A stretch of 64,000 bases of DNA from JAWRCU01 sp033542235 (GCF_033542235.1 NZ_JAWRCU010000015.1:62001-126000), one strand, 5' to 3'. Numbered from the stretch's first letter, positions 1 to 9,008 are shown. The notes: generated from the letters alone by a model not told the origin. Numbers and translations: made by a program.

Positions 1-24
1 GGCAGAGACGCCTATGCAGCACTC

Positions 25-84
25 CCCCTTCTCCCCTTGTGGGAGAAGGTGGCTCGGCGCGAAGTGCCGAGACGGATGAGGGGT
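25..84. repeat. Half of a rhizobial intergenic palindrome (family B)
   Basis: This stretch matches the right arm of the palindromic element at 42900-43088. Shared parts are a core reading CTTGTGGGAGAAGGTGGCTC, a GCCGAG hairpin and the end GATGAGGGGT. Only one arm lies in the window; its partner would be left of base 1. It sits downstream of the stop of the DUF3307 gene on the opposite strand. Confidence 0.75.
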
Positions 85-114
85 CTGCAGGGCGCGGCGT
101 TGTCCGGATGACTG

Positions 115-504
115 TTAGGACACCGCCATCACCAACGCCGCATAGATCAGCCCGGCATAGGTGAGCTGGTGCGCGAGCTGGTCGGCACCGTGAAGCGCCC
201 AGAAGCTTTGCGTGCTCGGACCGGCGTCGCTGCGGCCGGAAAGTCCCGCCTTGGTAAAGTCGATCAGGTAATGGATGACGAATTCGATCACCATGAGGAC
301 GACAATCGGGAGGGCGCCGAGCCCGACCATCAGATAGGCGGGAACCGAGCCGAGTGCATGGATGCCGGCATGGACATAGCCGCCTTGCTTGCGCAGATTG
401 CCCTTGGCCGCAATCATCCAGCCGGGCTGCAGCACATAGTCTGCGACGTAGTGCTTCACCTGCAGCCAGATGAGCATCGCGATCATCACTGTCACCGGTT
501 GCAT
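115..504 (-). CDS. DUF3307 family small membrane protein
   Basis: A 129-residue hydrophobic protein. It has a first membrane segment at about residues 3-18 followed by the pattern KHYVADYVLQPGWM, a second hydrophobic stretch near 45-75 with HAGIHALGS before it, and a last segment near 105-125 (LTYAGLIYAALVMAV). The conserved H-x-x-x-D pairs and D-F-L/V-Q-like turn fit the DUF3307 family, whose function is unknown. The second ATG (504) is preferred because GGAG lies 7 bases upstream; the first ATG (510) is too close to it. Identification is from pattern memory, so the family call is moderately sure. Confidence 0.7.
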   Translation of the reverse strand: MQPVTVMIAMLIWLQVKHYVADYVLQPGWMIAAKGNLRKQGGYVHAGIHALGSVPAYLMVGLGALPIVVLMVIEFVIHYLIDFTKAGLSGRSDAGPSTQSFWALHGADQLAHQLTYAGLIYAALVMAVS

Positions 505-651
505 GAGCATACTCCAGGTGCGGCCGAAGCTGTGCCGAAATTCAGGTGTCGGTCTCCATGTGATGTCACTGCGCTTCCCATATTCGGCTGATTGAATTTA
601 CGCTTTGTTCCGCCTCTCGAAAATCCACGAATTTCTGGAGCAGGGGACAGC

Positions 652-1953
652 TTAAGTGCTGCGCCGCTCGGTGATGAGGCGGGCTCCGCGGTCATAGGTC
701 ACATAGGCCCACGCCCAATCGAGAAAGACGATGACGCGGTTGCGGAAGCCGACCAGGAACCAGAGGTGGGCGAAGGTCCATAGCAGCCAGGCTGGAAAAC
801 CGGAGAGCCTGATCCATCCGAAATCGGCGACCGCCGCCTTGCGGCCGATCGTGGCGAGATTGCCGTAGTTGATATAGCGGAAGGGCTTGGCCGGCTTGCC
901 GGCGAGCCGGGCCTTGATCACATCGGCAGCATACTTGCCCATCTGCTTGGCCGCGGCAGCCACGCCGGGAACGAACTGGCCGTCCGTTCCCTTGACTAGG
1001 GCAGTATCGCCGATGACGAAGACCTCTGGATGGTTCGGCAGGCTGAGGTCGCCGCTGACGACCACGCGGCCGGCGCGATCCGCTTCGGCCTCCAGCCATT
1101 TCGCCGCGCGCGAGGCCGTGACGCCGGCCGCCCACAGCAGGCAGGCCGAGGCGATCGTCTCGCCGTCGGCAAGCGTGACGCCAGCCGCGTCGCATTGCGT
1201 GACAGCCTGCCCGAGCCTCACTTCTACTCCCAACTTCTCGAGCTGCCGCCTGGCCGAGGCGGAAAGGTCCTCGGGGAATGCGGGGAGCAGCCTTGGACCC
1301 GCCTCGACCAAAATTACGCGCGCTGCCGAGGAATCGATGTGACGAAAATCACTCACGATCGCTTTTCGCGCCAATTCGACGATGGCGCCGGCAAGCTCGA
1401 CGCCGGTTGGGCCGCCGCCGACGACGACGAAGGTGAGCAGCCTCGCCCGCTCGGCCGCATCGTCGGACACCTCGGCCTTCTCGAAGGCGGTGAGGATGCG
1501 GGCGCGGATCTCGGTGGCGTCACCGATCGTCTTCAGCCCCGGCGCGATCTCCTCCCAGTCGTCATGGCCGAAATAGGCATGCTGCGCCCCGGTTGCGATG
1601 ACGAGATAGTCGTAAGGGATGCGGCGCGTCGAAGTGATCACGAGCCGGGCTTCTTTGTCGACATCCTCGACCTTCTCCATGAGTACGGTCGCGTTCTTCT
1701 GGCGCCGGAGAATATGGCGGATGGGCATAGCCACCTGCGCCGGCGAGAGGCCGGCGGTCGCCACCTGGTAGAGAAGCGGCTGGAACAGATGATAGTTGCG
1801 CCGGTCGATCACCGTCACGTCGACATCGGTGTGGCGCAGCCCCATTGCCGCATTAATGCCGCCGAAGCCGGCTCCGATGATGACCACACGTGGTCGGAGG
1901 GACGGTGCGGTTCCTGTTTCCGGTGACCGCGTTCCGGTCTGCACGAGGCTCAT
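652..1953 (-). CDS. ndh: Type II NADH dehydrogenase (NAD(P)/FAD-dependent oxidoreductase)
   Basis: A 433-residue flavoprotein expected to oxidise NADH and reduce quinone at the membrane without pumping protons. The FAD-binding dinucleotide fold is at residues 22-35 (VVIIGAGFGGINAA). The NAD fold is near 176-190 (VVVGGGPTGVELAGA). A third FAD contact is the VFVIGD motif in the C-terminal third. The tail carries aromatic hydrophobic stretches (PAWLLWTFAHLWFLVGF, then VIVFLDWAWAYV) typical of NDH-2 membrane attachment. I start at 1953 (MSLVQTG). An ATG 45 bases upstream adds residues that do not look conserved. Length fits the family. It appears monocistronic. Confidence 0.9.
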   Translation of the reverse strand: MSLVQTGTRSPETGTAPSLRPRVVIIGAGFGGINAAMGLRHTDVDVTVIDRRNYHLFQPLLYQVATAGLSPAQVAMPIRHILRRQKNATVLMEKVEDVDKEARLVITSTRRIPYDYLVIATGAQHAYFGHDDWEEIAPGLKTIGDATEIRARILTAFEKAEVSDDAAERARLLTFVVVGGGPTGVELAGAIVELARKAIVSDFRHIDSSAARVILVEAGPRLLPAFPEDLSASARRQLEKLGVEVRLGQAVTQCDAAGVTLADGETIASACLLWAAGVTASRAAKWLEAEADRAGRVVVSGDLSLPNHPEVFVIGDTALVKGTDGQFVPGVAAAAKQMGKYAADVIKARLAGKPAKPFRYINYGNLATIGRKAAVADFGWIRLSGFPAWLLWTFAHLWFLVGFRNRVIVFLDWAWAYVTYDRGARLITERRST

Positions 1954-2160
1954 TTCGATCTCGCCGCTCCAGACATTTCGGGCCGTGCCGCAGATCATAC
2001 GACGCTGACGCCCAGTATGTCAGCACCGACGGCCAAACCGACCTTATCCCGCCATGAAGCAAGATGAATCGGACCGCCAGTATAGTGATTTCGAAGTTTG
2101 GCCAATATGATATCGGGCTCGGCAAGCTCTCGTCCTATCCTTGATACTGTCGGGGACGCC

Positions 2161-3369
2161 ATGACTGAGACGGTTGAATGGAAGGAAAGGATCGTGATCG
2201 GTCCCTCGGCGGCAAAGCTGAGGCGTTATTTCCTGGCTTTTCTCGCCGTGGCAATGATGCTGGGAATTGCCGCCACTCAGGACAGAGCCTGCTCTGCCCA
2301 AGCCATCGCTGTCACGCCGGCTCCACCGAGCCCAGCATCGCCGCAAGCCGGCGCGGACGATTTCCCCAATCGGGAACTCCTTGTCGGAACGAAGGAGGCG
2401 CCGCCATTCGCAATGAAGGACTCTAAAGGCGCGTGGACGGGCATATCCATCGAGCTCTGGCAGCACATCGCTGAGAAGCTTGGCGTCAGGTTTCGCTTCG
2501 TCGAGGAAACGTCTGTGCAAAGCCTGGTCGATAAAACGGCGCGCGGTTCCTATGACCTTTCCATCGCGGCGATCACAATTGCTCCCGATCGCGAGCGCAT
2601 GGTCGATTTCTCCCAGCCCTTCTATAGCGCCGGCCTTGGCATCGCAGTTCCCGTGAGGCGCGCATTGCTCTGGCCTGAGATCAGCCGCACCTTGACATCT
2701 TCCGGCTTCTTTCAAGCCGCGGGCGTGCTCATTGGTCTCGCGCTCTTCATGGGAGCGCTGATCTGGCTGTTTGAGCACAGACATAACGAGGATTTTGGCG
2801 GCGGTGCAGCCCAGGGGCTCGGCGCCAGCATCTGGTGGTCCGCTGAAGCAATGACGCAAGCAAGTACTGGCCTTCGCGGTCCAAAGACCATGGCCGGCCG
2901 CGCCCTTGCGATCATCTGGATGATCGGGTCAATCATTACCATCGCGGTGTTCACCGCCAGTGTGACCTCGGCCCTTACCACTCGGGAGATTCGCGGGCTG
3001 GTGAACGGTCTTGATGACTTGCCTAGGGTTCGCGTGGGCGCGGTCGGAGGCACATCATCCATCGGCTTTCTCGATGCCGAGCGTATCAGGTACCGCAGTT
3101 TCCAGAACGCGAAGGACGGGCTCACGGCCCTGAGCACCGGTTCCATTGACGCCTTCGTCTACGACAAGCCGCTCCTGTCCTGGATCGCTGCCGGCGAACT
3201 GTCGGGCCAGGTCGAAATCCTCGACAATATGTTCGACCAACAAGGCTATGGCATCGCCATGCCGGTAGGGAGTCGCTACCGCAGAGCCATCGACCTCGCG
3301 ATGCTCGAGATGATCGACGGGGAATGGTGGAAGCACACCTTGTTCAGATATCTCAGGGAGAAGCGCTGA
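2161..3369 (+). CDS. Ionotropic glutamate receptor-like ligand-gated channel (GluR0-type architecture)
   Basis: A 402-residue protein whose family 3 solute-binding domain is interrupted by a pore module. An N-terminal hydrophobic segment lies at about 22-38 (signal or anchor). The S1 lobe follows from 71 to 160 (ELLVGTKEAPPFA, then APDRERMVDFSQPFY). M1 is near 183-204 (ending WLFEHRHN), a re-entrant loop near 221-240 (SIWWSAEAMTQASTG), M3 near 248-273 (FTASVTSALTT), then the S2 lobe to the end. This order is that of prokaryotic glutamate receptors such as GluR0. The potassium filter TVGYG of GluR0 is not present; the aligned place reads TQASTG. Start 2161 is chosen over 2098 because it gives the shortest leader before the hydrophobic segment. 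No partner genes are seen. Confidence 0.8.
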   Translation: MTETVEWKERIVIGPSAAKLRRYFLAFLAVAMMLGIAATQDRACSAQAIAVTPAPPSPASPQAGADDFPNRELLVGTKEAPPFAMKDSKGAWTGISIELWQHIAEKLGVRFRFVEETSVQSLVDKTARGSYDLSIAAITIAPDRERMVDFSQPFYSAGLGIAVPVRRALLWPEISRTLTSSGFFQAAGVLIGLALFMGALIWLFEHRHNEDFGGGAAQGLGASIWWSAEAMTQASTGLRGPKTMAGRALAIIWMIGSIITIAVFTASVTSALTTREIRGLVNGLDDLPRVRVGAVGGTSSIGFLDAERIRYRSFQNAKDGLTALSTGSIDAFVYDKPLLSWIAAGELSGQVEILDNMFDQQGYGIAMPVGSRYRRAIDLAMLEMIDGEWWKHTLFRYLREKR

Positions 3370-3633
3370 GCTGAAACTTGCTCGAGGGGCCGAAGCCCTG
3401 AGCATCGGCACGATTGCCTTCAGCGACTTGTCTGAGTTCCCCGCGATGCTCGCGCCGAGCCATCAACGCGTAGAGGCAAGAGGTCGAGTAGATCGCGGAC
3501 GCGCAAATTTGTGATGGCGTCGCGTCTACAGCCAGCCCTGAGGTGCTCGTCAACGGTTCACAACTTAGCCGTACGGTGATAGCGTCGCAAATCTCGCGCA
3601 AGGCGGCGGGGCCTCTCTCAATGGGAGGACCAA
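3370..3633. other. Intergenic region, no supported gene
   Basis: Between the receptor-like channel and the YidB-like gene. An open minus-strand frame crosses it but runs into the YidB-like gene antisense and has no family motif, so I do not call it. A good Shine-Dalgarno (GGGAGGA) ends the region. I see no terminator or RNA gene. Confidence 0.4.
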
Positions 3634-4161
3634 ATGGCATCCCGCAACATGACAGCTCTGCTGGCCATGCTGGCTCTGGCCGGTTGGCAGAATCGAGACC
3701 GCCTGGGCGAATTGCTCGGCATGGCCACGGGGCAGAACCCGACAACTCCTTCAGGACAAACAGGTACGGGAGCTGGTCAAACAAGTACTGGTGCTCAAGC
3801 ATCGGGTGCCGGGGGATTGGGTGGTCTGCTGGGCGGATTGCTTGGCGCCGGCGCTACGCAGGGGCTCTCCGGCCAGGGGCTCTCCGGTGCATTGGGCGAC
3901 CTGCTGGGCAGCCTGACAGGAAGCGGACAGGGTGACGTCGCAAACTCCTGGGTCCAGTCTGGTCCCAACAAGGAGATTGAAGAGCCTCAGCTTGCCAATG
4001 CGCTTGGCAGCGACACGCTGGACCAGCTCGCCAAGCAGACTGGACTGTCCCGAGACGAGCTGCTTTCCCGTCTCAAGACCGTTCTGCCCACAGCCGTTGA
4101 CAAGTTGACCCCTCAAGGGCGGCTGCCGACGGAGCAAGAGACATCGAACTGGTCAAATTAG
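3634..4161 (+). CDS. YidB-like DUF937 protein
   Basis: A 175-residue protein. A short N-terminal helix (MASRNMTALLAMLALAG) is followed by a Gly/Gln/Thr-rich linker, then GGLGGLLGGLLG and SGALGDLLGSL, and a C-terminal domain with SWVQSGPNKEIEEPQLANAL and the terminal helix LSRDELLSRLKTVLPTAVDKLTPQG. The last part is the hallmark of YidB-type DUF937 proteins, whose function is unclear. GGGAGGACCAA precedes the ATG at ideal distance. The next gene starts 20 bases after the stop, so the two are probably co-transcribed as a small stress or envelope unit (inference). Confidence 0.85.
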   Translation: MASRNMTALLAMLALAGWQNRDRLGELLGMATGQNPTTPSGQTGTGAGQTSTGAQASGAGGLGGLLGGLLGAGATQGLSGQGLSGALGDLLGSLTGSGQGDVANSWVQSGPNKEIEEPQLANALGSDTLDQLAKQTGLSRDELLSRLKTVLPTAVDKLTPQGRLPTEQETSNWSN

Positions 4162-4181
4162 TCGAGATTCGAGGAAGTCCC

Positions 4182-4454
4182 ATGAGTGTCATTTGGACGA
4201 TAATCATCGGGTTGATCGCTGGAATCATTGCCAAATTCCTTGTTCCTGGCTCGAGGAACGAACCTAGCGGCTGGGTACTGACCGCAATTCTGGGAATAGT
4301 CGGGGCCATGGTCGCCACCTATCTCGGTCGCGCATTGGGTTGGTATGGCCCTGGCCAGGGGGCGGGCCTGATCGGCGCCGTGGTGGGTGCAGTGATCGTG
4401 TTGCTGGTATGGGGCTTTTTCGCCAGCCGGCGAGGCGCCTCCCCGCCGACTTAG
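4182..4454 (+). CDS. GlsB/YeaQ/YmgE family stress-associated membrane protein
   Basis: A 90-residue integral membrane protein with three hydrophobic segments, near 3-20 (IWTIIIGLIAGIIAKFLVPG), 30-47 and 58-80, the last ending in a basic tail (FFASRRGASPPT). The GLIAGIIAKFLVPG start and WVLTAILGIVGAMVATYLGR middle are diagnostic for the family once called transglycosylase-associated proteins. The molecular function is not established; members are often induced by acid or general stress. The start has GAGGAAGTCCC upstream. It follows the YidB-like gene closely. Confidence 0.9.
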   Translation: MSVIWTIIIGLIAGIIAKFLVPGSRNEPSGWVLTAILGIVGAMVATYLGRALGWYGPGQGAGLIGAVVGAVIVLLVWGFFASRRGASPPT

Positions 4455-4773
4455 CGGTTCTGAAGCGGCAACTGTCGATAGCTGCGGCATGCCCGGCTTG
4501 ATCTACCGGGCAGCCGAAAGAGATGTTGCGCCGAGTTGGATGCGATCATCCAGGGGCGAAGCCTAAGGCCCGTCCGGACGCGGCATCGGTGAATTCGACC
4601 AGGAGCCCGGCTAGATCATGCTCGAAGAACATAAAGATTAAGCGGATGAATAACTCGAACTCCTCCTGACCCGGGTGCGCGCCCCAAGACTAATGTATAT
4701 TTTTCTAATATAAGGACAACTGTACGTTAACGACTCAACTGTATTGGTTAAGGTTTCTCTCGGAGATCGACCC
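4455..4773. promoter_or_regulatory. AT-rich intergenic region with small hairpin and probable promoter
   Basis: A 6-bp stem (GCCCGG at 4491-4496 with CCGGGC at 4506-4511) follows the GlsB-like gene but lacks a T run, so it is at best a weak terminator. Bases 4690-4745 are unusually AT-rich for this genome (TATATTTTTCTAATATAAGG) and probably hold the promoter of the next gene. Exact -35/-10 boxes are not assigned. Confidence 0.4.
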
Positions 4774-6174
4774 TTGACCGACAGCGTGCGTCTAGACGCG
4801 AGGCAGGCAGACAGAAGTCTCGTAAGGCGTATGTTCAGCCGCGACGCGCTGTACAGCCTCGCAATTCTGGTCTTGTTACCCAACCTCCTGTTCCTTGTGG
4901 TATCGCCATGGCTGATGGTCCGCCGCATAGTCGGACCGTTTTTATACCTGGCGGCCGGACTCCTATCATTGTTTCTGCCCAAGCCATTGAACTATTTATG
5001 TTATTTGGTCGCGGCAGCTATCGATGGATTCATCATAGTGGCATTGGCTTTCGACATGCCCTTCGATGTTGCCTTTGCCTCCTTGCGGTTTGTGCCTGGT
5101 CTGAATGTTTCCACCTCGCTGCTCTATGTCGGGGCAACCGCCTATCTCGCGATAGCCGCCTGTATCGTTGCTCACCTTGTCGACACAAATCGCCGGCGCC
5201 TGCGGGCCTCTTCGTTGATTCCGGCAATTCTCGCGGCACTCTTCCTCTACTGGGTCGACATCAGCACCAACCAATACAAGTCAAAGCCGGACGAGTTTCA
5301 GAGCGCCATGCAACAGGCGGGCCTGACCTCGGAAAATATCGTCGCCAGAGATCGAAACGTCCTCTTTGTTCTGGTCGAAGGCCTCGGTGCCTATGCCGAT
5401 CCAAACGAGCGTGAGATTCTCGCTGGCAGGCTGCGTTCTGCGGCTGGAGATCGCTTCATATTCAAGTCCGGCACCAACACGCATTACGGGTCAACAACCG
5501 GAGCAATGTCGCGGGAACTCTGCGGAAAGTGGGGTACATTTCTCGACTATCTCGACCACAAGCCTCACGACTGTCTTCCGGCAAGGCTCGCCCAGGCGAA
5601 TTTCGAGACGATCAACTACGATGCCTATGACAGCGACCTGTTCGCTTTGCGCGACTGGTATCCACGAATAGGCATTCAAAGGATGAATTTCGGCGAGGAT
5701 ATCGAGCAAGCGCATCCTGAGCTTGCGCAAAAGCACTGTGGCACCGTGATACGGGGATTGTGCGACGACGATGTGGGCGAGGTGGTCAAGCGGGAGCTGG
5801 CCCAGAGCTCGACCAAACGCAAATTCGTCTATTGGCTGACCTTGAACAGTCACCTCCCTTATGAGGCGCGCAAGGATCGCCCGTTGAAGTGTCGGCAGAC
5901 AGACACGGTCATCGACTCGCCCATGACCTGTGAACTAACCGAAATCTGGATGGGCGTGTTCGATAAAGTCGCGGCGATCGCGGCCGATCCAACCATGCCG
6001 CCTGTCGATATCCTGGTCGTCGGCGACCACAACACTCCTATGTGGTCACGCGCGGAAGCCAGGCACTTCATCCCCGGCCGAGTCGATTGGTACTATCTTC
6101 AGAGCAAGGCCACTCCCACGACAACAGCTGCTCAACTGCTGACGCCAAATAGCAGGATGCTCGATCGCCTATAG
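4774..6174 (+). CDS. Membrane-anchored alkaline phosphatase superfamily (sulfatase/phosphoethanolamine transferase-like) protein
   Basis: About 466 residues. Four to five membrane segments occupy the first third; a periplasmic catalytic domain follows. Metal-site motifs of the superfamily are visible: VLFVLVEGLGAY (first metal site, with Glu where Asp/Glu is usual), NTHYGSTTGAMSRELCG (region of the Thr/Ser nucleophile), TLNSHLPY and VVGDHNTP (Asp-His metal ligands). This resembles enzymes that transfer phosphoethanolamine or phosphoglycerol to envelope glycans; the substrate is not predictable. A TTG start at 4774 is preferred because GGAGA lies 7 bases upstream; an upstream TTG at 4744 has no ribosome site. 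The pre-nucleophile region differs from the common N-S-x-T form, so activity type is uncertain. Confidence 0.7.
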   Translation: MTDSVRLDARQADRSLVRRMFSRDALYSLAILVLLPNLLFLVVSPWLMVRRIVGPFLYLAAGLLSLFLPKPLNYLCYLVAAAIDGFIIVALAFDMPFDVAFASLRFVPGLNVSTSLLYVGATAYLAIAACIVAHLVDTNRRRLRASSLIPAILAALFLYWVDISTNQYKSKPDEFQSAMQQAGLTSENIVARDRNVLFVLVEGLGAYADPNEREILAGRLRSAAGDRFIFKSGTNTHYGSTTGAMSRELCGKWGTFLDYLDHKPHDCLPARLAQANFETINYDAYDSDLFALRDWYPRIGIQRMNFGEDIEQAHPELAQKHCGTVIRGLCDDDVGEVVKRELAQSSTKRKFVYWLTLNSHLPYEARKDRPLKCRQTDTVIDSPMTCELTEIWMGVFDKVAAIAADPTMPPVDILVVGDHNTPMWSRAEARHFIPGRVDWYYLQSKATPTTTAAQLLTPNSRMLDRL

Positions 6175-7160
6175 CGTCCTCGACGCAAGGGACTTTGCAA
6201 AAGCAATCCCGGACAAGAATACGGGCCTGCGAGGCTAGTGTCCTCCGCAGGGTATCAAGCGATTTGTGCGGAGCTCGACTTCGTCACCGCTTCGACTCAG
6301 CCGTTGGCCATCACGTCTGCGGCGCAGCCGCTGCTCGCGCGGCGCGCTGCTGAAAAGGCCGATCAGGGTGGAGGGCGGCGCCACCTGACTCAGCCATCAA
6401 ATCGGCGGCCTGGCCACCTTTGCGTCACTGCTAGCATCGGCGTTGAAGGTTGGGCCACTGTCGTCGCTCAGTCTGTCCGAAGGACGTTGTTGTCGCAGTT
6501 CCGTTGAGCAAGCTTAGCCCACCAGCGCTTGCCCAACGCGTACACGCGACCCCATTTTGACGAAAAAAGCCGAAGGTAGCGCCCACTCCGTAACCTTGCG
6601 AAATTCTGAGCGGTTTGGGGGGCGCCATCGGTTACGCGGAGTTGGAAAAGGCAGCTATGCCTTGCCGCCGCAGCAGGTTGCCGAGCAGATAGTGTGCGCC
6701 TGAGTTGTCCACAGCTATCTTTGCGACCTTCCGTTGAATCCGGATGAAGACGCCAGGTCAAGCGCCTCGGCCGCCTCTTACCATCGGCTTGATGCGCGCA
6801 TCTTTGTGAAGGTCGCTGCTCATCTTCTGAGGTTAGAATCTGACTTGGTCGGTGCGCTCCCTCCCGAGGTAACATCCAAAGAGCCATGACGCCCAGGACC
6901 GGGAATCTTCAAGATGCCAGCCAGAATTGATTTTCGTACCTGGAAAAATACTGGAATAACAAGAATAAATATAGTGTATTCCTTTTGAATTCGGCAAAAA
7001 GATTACAACTAACAACATTCATGAATTCTACAACTCATCGGTTGCAATGTCGCGAATAAACCGACGGTTGTATTTTGTCTGTGAGAAATTTTTCTTGTTG
7101 AGAGGCCGCGCGTCTCTATGGTCGCCGCCCACGGGTGGGTGAATTGAACAAGGGATATTG
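6175..7160. other. Long intergenic region, degenerate, AT-rich toward its 3' end
   Basis: Nearly 1 kb without a convincing gene. Short open frames on both strands overlap each other and carry no recognised domain. A minus-strand stretch near 6660-6750 reads VAKIAVDNSGAHYLLGN, faintly recalling a transposase core, but stops interrupt it and I cannot name an element. Bases 6930-7160 are AT-rich and include AAGGGATATTG before the RTX gene, so promoter elements for that gene probably lie here. Confidence 0.45.
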
Positions 7161-8585
7161 ATGACAACTCTACATTACACATCGGGGGGCTCTGGCGAGG
7201 ACATCGCGAGAGCAGGGTTCAATCTGGCCGACGTTCAAAGCGTCGCGCAACTGAACGCTCTGCCTGACGGCATGAAGGGGCTGGTCTGGCTGAACGCGGT
7301 CGACGGGGCCACGTCCTCCTTCAAGGCAAAGGTCGATGCCTTCAAAGGGAATGACAAGCTGTTCGGCTTCTTCCTGGTCGACGAGCCCGATCCCACGGGA
7401 AAGTGGGGCACCTTTGCCACCGCGGCCAACCTCAAGGCCGAATCCGACTACATCCACGCCAATCTGTCAGGCGCCAAGACCTTCATCACGATGATGAACA
7501 TGGGTTCCTCGGCTCATCCGAGCTTTGAGGGCACCTTCAATCCTGCCAATACCGGCATCGACTACTACGGCTTGGACCCTTACCCCATCCGCACGGGAGG
7601 AGCCCCGGTCGACTACGACATGATCGACAGGACGGTCGATGCTGCCGTTGCGTCGGGCATTCCGATCAGCAAGATCGTTCCCGTCTACCAGACTTTCGGA
7701 GGCGGCGAGTGGCACACCGATACGGGCGGGCAGTACGTCCTGCCGACGGCCGCTCAGATGCAGACGATGCTGGATCATTGGCAGGCCAATGTTCCCTCGC
7801 CGGGCTTCGACTACGCCTATGTCTGGGGATCGCAGCGTGGATCGACCACGCTGCCCGATTCACAGGCTCTGATGGACTTGTTCCTTCAGCACAATGGCTC
7901 GGACGGGGCAGGCTCGGGCGCTATAGACCCGACCCCGACCGGTGCGACCAATGGCGCGGACATCCTGTGGGGCACCGCTGGCGCGGATGTGATGAAGGGC
8001 CTTGGCGGCAACGACACCTATCATGTCAATCATGCAGGGGATAAGGTGGTTGAGGCCGCCGGAGGCGGCACCGACAAGGTGCTGTCGTCAGTGAGCTGGA
8101 AGCTCACTCCGGGTTCGCACGTCGAGGTGCTTGCGACCGAGAACGCGAAGGGCACCACAAAAATCGACCTGACCGGCAACGAGCTGAGCCAGCAAATCAT
8201 TGGCAATCTCGGCGCCAATTATATTGATGGCAAAGGTGGCAGCGATGTCCTCACCGGGGGCCGCGGTGCGGACCACTTCGTGTTCTCCACCGCCCTTGGC
8301 AACGGTAACGTCGATCGGATCACGGATTTCTGGGCCCACGACGACACGATTGTGCTTGATCACACGGTTTTCAAGGCTCTGGGGAATACCGGCAAGCTCG
8401 CGAAATCTGCCTTCGTGTACGACACGAGCGGCGTCGCCCATGACGCTAACGATCGCATCATGTATGAGACCGATACCGGCAAGCTGTACTATGATGCTGA
8501 CGGCTCTGGTCCCACCCCCGCGGTCCACTTCGCCGATCTGACAAATCGCGCCTGGATATCGGCGGCGGATTTCGTCATCGTCTGA
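7161..8585 (+). CDS. RTX-type calcium-binding protein with glycosidase-like N-terminal domain
   Basis: A 474-residue protein without signal peptide. Residues 1 to about 250 look like a glycoside-hydrolase-type barrel: GFFLVDEPDPTGKW and GIDYYGLDPYPIRTGG resemble strand-end motifs, and acidic residues are available for catalysis, but no exact family is assigned. From about 265 on come RTX-type modules (GTAGADVMKGLGGNDTYHV; later GGSDVLTGGRGADHFVF) and a C-terminal region with YETDTGKLYYDADGSG ending in hydrophobic ADFVIV, which is typical of type I secretion substrates. No type I exporter is in the window. AAGGGAT supports the ATG at 7161; a TTG at 7158 is less likely. Probably secreted and active on an extracellular polysaccharide (inference). 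Confidence 0.8.
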   Translation: MTTLHYTSGGSGEDIARAGFNLADVQSVAQLNALPDGMKGLVWLNAVDGATSSFKAKVDAFKGNDKLFGFFLVDEPDPTGKWGTFATAANLKAESDYIHANLSGAKTFITMMNMGSSAHPSFEGTFNPANTGIDYYGLDPYPIRTGGAPVDYDMIDRTVDAAVASGIPISKIVPVYQTFGGGEWHTDTGGQYVLPTAAQMQTMLDHWQANVPSPGFDYAYVWGSQRGSTTLPDSQALMDLFLQHNGSDGAGSGAIDPTPTGATNGADILWGTAGADVMKGLGGNDTYHVNHAGDKVVEAAGGGTDKVLSSVSWKLTPGSHVEVLATENAKGTTKIDLTGNELSQQIIGNLGANYIDGKGGSDVLTGGRGADHFVFSTALGNGNVDRITDFWAHDDTIVLDHTVFKALGNTGKLAKSAFVYDTSGVAHDANDRIMYETDTGKLYYDADGSGPTPAVHFADLTNRAWISAADFVIV

Positions 8586-8629
8586 CGACATTCTCCGCCG
8601 CGTCGAAGAACGCGCTGTCGACGTCTCGA

Positions 8630-8656
8630 GCCTGCCCGCAGCCGTTGCGGGCAGGC
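8630..8656 (+). terminator. Strong hairpin after the RTX gene, without T run
   Basis: A perfect 11-bp stem (GCCTGCCCGCA with TGCGGGCAGGC) and a 5-base loop, 45 bases after the stop codon. There is no run of T after it, so it may act as an mRNA-stabilising 3' end or weak terminator. Confidence 0.4.
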
Positions 8657-8735
8657 CACGACGATCGGCTCCTACATCCAGCCCGGGACCTTCGGGCTGT
8701 GGCGATTTCGTCAACAAAGCCAAGCGATAAAGAAC

Positions 8736-8811
8736 TGGTGCCGCTTAGGTGACTCGAACACCTGACCCCATCATTACGAATGACGTGCTCTACCAACTGA
8801 GCTAAAGCGGC
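8736..8811 (-). tRNA. tRNA-Thr (anticodon CGU)
   Basis: Read on the minus strand, the 76-base gene begins GCCGCTTTAGCTCAGTTGG and ends GCGGCACCA with an encoded CCA. The acceptor stem GCCGCTT pairs with AAGCGGC, the D arm has AGCTCAGTTGGTAGAGC, and the anticodon loop is TTCGTAA giving CGU (codon ACG, threonine). The T arm contains GTTCGAGTC. All stems close. I looked for a duplicated tRNA 3' end that would mark an integrated element and saw none. Confidence 0.95.
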
Positions 8812-9008
8812 AGTCCGGTCGGGCGATCTCGCCCGTCGAAGGTGAGGCCTGATAACTGCATTGCGCGGCGATTTCAAGCGGCGAACGAAATTCCCGGGGC
8901 ATGATCGGTCGTCAGGCGGCCAGCCCGCGCCTTTTCGCTGGTGCAGTTGTGAATTTCCAATCCACGCATATTGCATTGGGCGGACCACGGATTAGTTTTG
9001 CAGCGCTT

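Noticed and set aside
3353..3802. 149-codon minus-strand frame between two genes
   Set aside because: Overlaps the well-supported YidB-like gene and has no motif or ribosome site.
6468..6887. Possible transposase remnant on the minus strand
   Set aside because: Only a faint resemblance (VAKIAVDNSGAH) with internal stops and no terminal repeats seen; no element can be named.
8736..8811. tRNA-Thr as integration site of a genomic island
   Set aside because: No duplicated tRNA 3' end or integrase gene was seen on either side within the window.
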